A stretch of 64,000 bases of DNA from contig JBAIAA010000117.1 in NCBI GenBank assembly GCA_037893245.1, positions 930,001 to 994,000 on the forward strand, given 5' to 3'. The DNA comes from Crossaster papposus. Lineage: Eukaryota > Echinodermata > Asteroidea > Velatida > Solasteridae. The notes beneath the pieces were generated by a model. The model was given only the letters and a program-made list of their open reading frames with translations, searched no databases and was not told the origin of the DNA. The stretch's first letter is position 1. Every line of letters begins with the position of its first letter. A program made the position numbers and the translations under genes. Positions 60,460 to 64,000 of this stretch are shown in pieces.

Positions 60460-63400
60460 TGTTGGCTCCAGATGTGGCAATATTCCACCATATTATTATC
60501 CTGCTGCTTCAGGGCAGGTTCATGTTGGCTCCAGATGTGGCAATATTACACGTTATTCTTATCTTGCTGCTGCTTTAGCGTAGTTTGAGATTGGCCCGAG
60601 ATGTAGCAATATGCCACCTTATTCTTCTCCTGCTGCTTCAGCGCAGTTTGAGGTTGGCCCCAGAAGTGGTAATATTCCACCTTATTCTTCTCCTGCTGTT
60701 GCTTTAGCGCAGTTTGAGGTTGGCCGAGATGTAGCAATATGCCACCTTATTCTTCTCCTGCTGCTTCAGCGCAGTTTGAGGTTGGCCCGGGATGTAGCAA
60801 TATTCCACCTTATTCTTCTCCTGCTGCTTCAGCGCAGGTTGATGTTGGCTCCAGATGTGACGACATTCTTCTTCATTCTTCTGCTGCTGCTGCTTCAGTG
60901 CAGGTTGATGTTAGCTCCAGATGTAGTAATATTTCACCTTATTCTTCACCTGCTGCTTCGAACAGGTTGAAGTTGGCTCCAGATGTGGCAATAATCCACC
61001 TTATTCTTCTCCTGCTGCTTCAGGGCAGGTTCATGTTGGCTCCAGATGTGGCAATATTACACGTTATTCTTCTCTTGCTGCTGCTTTAGCGTAGTTTGAG
61101 GTTGGCCCGAGATGTAGCAATATTACACCTTATTCTTCTGCTGCTGCTGCTTCAGTACAGGTTGATGCTGACTCAAGATGTGGCAATATTCCACCTTATT
61201 CTTCTCCTGCTGCTTCAGAGCAGGTTGATGTTGGCTCCAGATGTGGCAATAATCCACCTTATTCTTCTCCTGCTGCTTCGAACAGGTTCATGTTGGCTCC
61301 AGATGTGGCAATATTCCACCTTATTCTTCTCATGCTGCTTCAGGGCAGGTTGATGTTGGCTCCAGATGTGGCAATATTCCACCTTATTCTTCTCCTGCTG
61401 CTGCTTCAGGGCAGTTTGAGGTTCGCTCCAGATGTGGCAATATTCCACCTTATTATTCTCCTGCTGCTTCAGGGCAGGTTGATGTTGGCTCCAGATGTGG
61501 CAATATTCCACCTTATTCTTCTCCTGCTGCTGCTTCAGCGCAGTTTGAGGTTCGCTCCAGATGTGGCAAGATTCCAACTTATTCTTCTCCTGCTGCTTTA
61601 GGGCAGGTTGATGTTGGCCCCAGAAGTGGCAATATTCCACCTTATTCTTCTCCTGCTGCTGCTTTAGCGCAGTTTGAGGTTGGCCCGATATGTAGCAATA
61701 TGCCACCTTATTCTTCTCCTGCTGCTTCAGCGCAGTTTGAGGTTGGCCCGAGATGTAGCAATATTCCACCTTATTCTTCTCCTGCTGCTTCAGCGCAGGT
61801 TGATGTTGGCTCCAGATGTGACGACATTTTTCTTCATTCTTCTGCTGCTGCTGCTTCAGTGCAGGTTGATGTTGGCTCCAGATGTAGTCATATTTCACCT
61901 TATTCTTCACTTGCTGCTTCGACCAGGTTGATGTTGGCTCCAGATGTGGCAATATTCCACCTTATTCTTCTCCTGCTGCTTCAGAGCAGGTTGATGTTGG
62001 CTCCAGATGTGGCAATAATCCACCTTATTCTTCTCTTGCTGCTTCAGGGCAGGTTTATGTTGGCTCCAGATGTGGCAATATTACACGTTATTCTTCTCTT
62101 GCTGCTGCTTTAGCGTAGTTTGAGGTTGGCCCGAGATGTAGCAATATTCCACCTTATTCTTCTGCTGCTGCTGCTTCAGTACAGGTTGATGGTGACTCAA
62201 GATGTGGCAATAATCCACCTTATTCTTCTCCTGCTGCTTCAGCGCAGTTTGAGGTTGGCCCGGGATGTAGCAATATTCCACCTTATTCTTCTCCTGCTGC
62301 TTCAGCGCAGGTTGATGTTGGCTCCAGATGTGACGACATTCTTCTTCATTCTTCTGCTGCTGCTGCTTTAGTGCAGGTTGATGTTGGCTCCAGATGTAGT
62401 AATATTTCACCTTATTCTTCTCCTGCTGCTTCAGGGCAGGTTCATGTTGGCTCCAGATGTGGCAATATTACACGTTATTCTTCTCTTGCTGCTGCTTTAG
62501 CGTAGTTTGAGGTTGGCCCGAGATGTAGCAATATTACACCTTATTCTTCTGCTGCTGCTGCTTCAGTACAGGTTGATGTTGACTCAAGATGTGGCAATAT
62601 TCCACCTTATTCTTCTCCTGCTGCTTCAGAGCAGGTTGATGTCGGCTCCAGATGTGGCAATAATCCACCTTATTCTTCTCTTGCTGCTTCAGGGCAGATT
62701 CATGTTGGCTCCAGATGTGGCAATATTACACCTTATTCTTCTCTTGCTGCTGCTTTATCGTAGTTTGAGGTTGGCCCGAGATGTAGCAATACTTCACTTT
62801 ATTCTTCTCCTGCTGCTTCGAACAGGTTCATGTTGGCTCCAGATGTGGCAATATTCCACCTTATTCTTCTCCTGCTGCTTCAGGGCAGGTTGATGTTGGC
62901 TCCATATGTGGCAATATTCCACCTTATTCTTCTCCTGCTGCTGCTTCAGCGCAGTTTGAGGTTCGCTCCAGATGTGGCAAGATTCCACCTTATTCTTCTC
63001 CTGCTGCTTTAGGGCAGGTTGATGTTGGCCCCAGAAGTGGCAATATTCCACCTTATTCTTCTCCTGCTGCTGCTTTAGCGCAGTTTGAGGTTGGTCCGAG
63101 ATGTAGCAATATGCCACCTTATTCTTCTTCTGCTGCTTCAGCGCAGTTTGAGGTTGGCCCGAGATGTAGAAATATTCCACCTTATTCTTCTCCTGCTGCT
63201 TCAGCGCAGGTTGATGTTCGCTCCAGATGTGACGACATTCTTCTTCATTCTTCTGCTGCTGCTGTTTCAGTGCAGGTTGATGTTGGCTCCAGATGTAGTA
63301 ATATTTCACCTTATTCTTCACCTGCTGCTTCGACCAGGTTGATGTTGGATCCAGATGTGGCATTATTCCACCTTATTCTTCTCCTGCTGCTTCAGAGCAG

Positions 63401-63574
63401 GTTGATGTTGGCTCCAGATGTGGCAATAATCCACCTTATTCTTCTCCTGCTGCTTCAGGGCAGGTTTATGTTGGCTCCAGATGTGGCAATATTACACGTT
63501 ATTCTTCTCTTGCTGCTGCTTTAGCGTAGTTTGAGGTTGGCCCGAGATGTAGCAATATTCCACCTTATTCTTCT
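60460..63574 (+). repeat. HOR family H, copy 2 (shorter by about 1.3 kb)
   Basis: This is the tandem copy of about 56040-59155. It differs by a one-base C deletion near 60723 and a few substitutions: CCTTATTCTTCTCATG for CCTTATTCCTCTCATG near 61327, GTTGGATCCAG for GTTGGCTCCAG near 63347, and CTCTTGCTGCTTC for CTCCTGCTGCTTC near 62689. The GATATG, GGTGACTC and TTATCGTAG hallmarks are all shared, so they pre-date the duplication. Confidence 0.82.
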
Positions 63575-64000
63575 GCTGCTGCTGCTTCAGTACAGGTTGA
63601 TGTTGGCTCCAGATGTAGTAATATTTCACCTTATTCTTCTCCTGCTGCTTCGAGCAGGTTGATGTTGGCTCCAGATGTGGCAATATTCCACCATATTATT
63701 ATCCTGCTGCTTCAGGGCAGGTTCATGTTGGCTCCAGATGTGGCAATATTACACGTTATTCTTATCTTGCTGCTGCTTTAGCGTAGTTTGAGGTTGGCCC
63801 GAGATGTAGCAATATGCCACCTTATTCTTCTCCTGCTGTTTCAGCGCAGTTTGAGGTTGGCCCCAGAAGTGGCAATATTCCACCTTATTCTTCTCCTGCT
63901 GTTGCTTTAGCGCAGTTTGAGGTTGGCCCGAGATGTAGCAATATGCCACCTTATTCTTCTCCTGCTGCTTCAGCGCAGTTTGAGGTTGGCCCGGGATGTA
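63575..64000 (+). repeat. HOR family H, copy 3 (truncated by window end)
   Basis: This matches 55952-56377 at offset 7,623 bp, including the third CCACCATATTATTATCC (near 63689) and a GCTGTTTCAGCGC variant near 63836. Copy 1 has that variant near 56213; copy 2 reads GCTGCTTCAGCGC. The window ends inside a GGCCCGGGATG monomer, so the array continues to the right. Confidence 0.8.

Larger units (their letters stand above)
1..64000 (+). repeat. Satellite array, 63 bp monomer with 62/66/67/69 bp variants
   Basis: The entire window is head-to-tail copies of one monomer, all in the same orientation, with no interrupting unique DNA. The plus-strand monomer has three parts: a GGGCAGGTTGATG-type head, a middle containing CCAGATGTGGCAATATTCC, and a pyrimidine-rich tail (CCTTATTCTTCTCC) ending in a CTG run and CTTCA. 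The 66 bp form has one extra CTG triplet. Main subtypes differ at the head (GGGCAGGTTGATG, GCGCAGTTTGAGG, GAGCAGGTTGATG, GTGCAGGTTGATG, GGGCAGATTCATG) and in the middle (GGCTCCAGATG, GGCCCGAGATG, GGCCCCAGAAG). The first and last bases both lie inside repeats, so the array exceeds 64 kb. I see no tRNA, rRNA, transposase, reverse transcriptase or terminal inverted repeat. Scale and homogeneity fit eukaryotic satellite DNA; the host is not identifiable from the sequence. Confidence 0.97.

Noticed and set aside
1..64000. Tandem-repeat protein gene or genes (serine/proline-rich, leucine-rich or lysine/glutamine-rich repeats)
   Set aside because: Open frames exist in three frames at once, switch frame at 62 and 67 bp monomers, and end at recurrent repeat subtypes. 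There are no unique termini, no consistent frame and no recognised domain.
1..64000. CRISPR array
   Set aside because: Regular spacing is present, but the full 63 bp unit is conserved with no unique spacers, and there are no cas genes.
1..64000. Membrane or secreted leucine-rich protein from the LILLLLL motifs
   Set aside because: The leucines come from CTT/CTC/CTG in the pyrimidine-rich tail read in one frame. The other two open frames give quite different compositions from the same bases.
1..64000. Hairpin-forming element at the CTG...CAG junction (GCTGCTTCAGC)
   Set aside because: Only about four base pairs with a three-base loop in GCGCAG-headed monomers, and fewer in GGGCAG-headed ones. 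Too weak to call a structural feature.
1..64000. rRNA, tRNA or other structured RNA genes
   Set aside because: No conserved stem-loop or known RNA core is recognisable, and nothing departs from the satellite monomer.

Overview
The whole 64 kb is one uninterrupted tandem-repeat (satellite or very large minisatellite) array. I find no unique sequence, no convincing protein-coding gene, no RNA gene, no transposon and no CRISPR. The basic monomer is 63 bp (about 49% GC, counted by hand on one monomer). Length variants of 62, 66, 67 and 69 bp are mixed in, so the window holds roughly 1,000 monomers. All are in the same orientation, and the array runs off both ends. Such an array points to a eukaryotic chromosome (heterochromatin, pericentromere or subtelomere), but nothing here identifies the species.

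The monomer opens with GGGCAGGTTGATG or its relatives (GCGCAGTTTGAGG, GAGCAGGTTGATG, GGGCAGATTCATG). Next come a CTCCAGATGTGGCAATATTCC-like core, a pyrimidine-rich stretch (CCTTATTCTTCTCC) and a short CTG run ending in CTTCA. About ten subtypes recur in fixed orders, often as an alternating 63+66 bp dimer of 129 bp. These orders make higher-order repeats (HORs), and different HOR families dominate successive stretches: 3,460 bp (about 1-6.7 kb, with mosaic derivatives to 10.8 kb); 2,230 bp (11.5-15.8 kb); 2,368 bp (19.2-24 kb); 1,728 bp (25.8-29.3 kb); 1,018/1,006 bp (30.6-32.6 kb); 1,154 bp (35.4-37.7 kb); about 1,025 bp (41.8-54 kb); 320 bp (54.4-54.8 kb); and 4,419 bp (56-64 kb). Adjacent HOR copies are nearly or completely identical by eye, which implies recent block duplication.

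Because 63, 66 and 69 are multiples of three and the consensus lacks stops in three of six frames, long open frames appear on both strands. They are by-products of periodicity. The frames change at 62 bp and 67 bp monomers, and a recurrent subtype carries stops in all three otherwise open frames at nearly the same place. The most informative signals are the nested HOR structure, indels matching the 129 bp dimer, region-specific variants (a 6 bp insertion only in the first 9 kb, CCCGGG only after 42 kb, a T5/T6 switch near 35-39 kb), shared CTG-run expansions and a few out-of-register junctions. HOR coordinates come from comparing recurring landmarks and translations by eye. Boundaries may be off by a few tens of bases.
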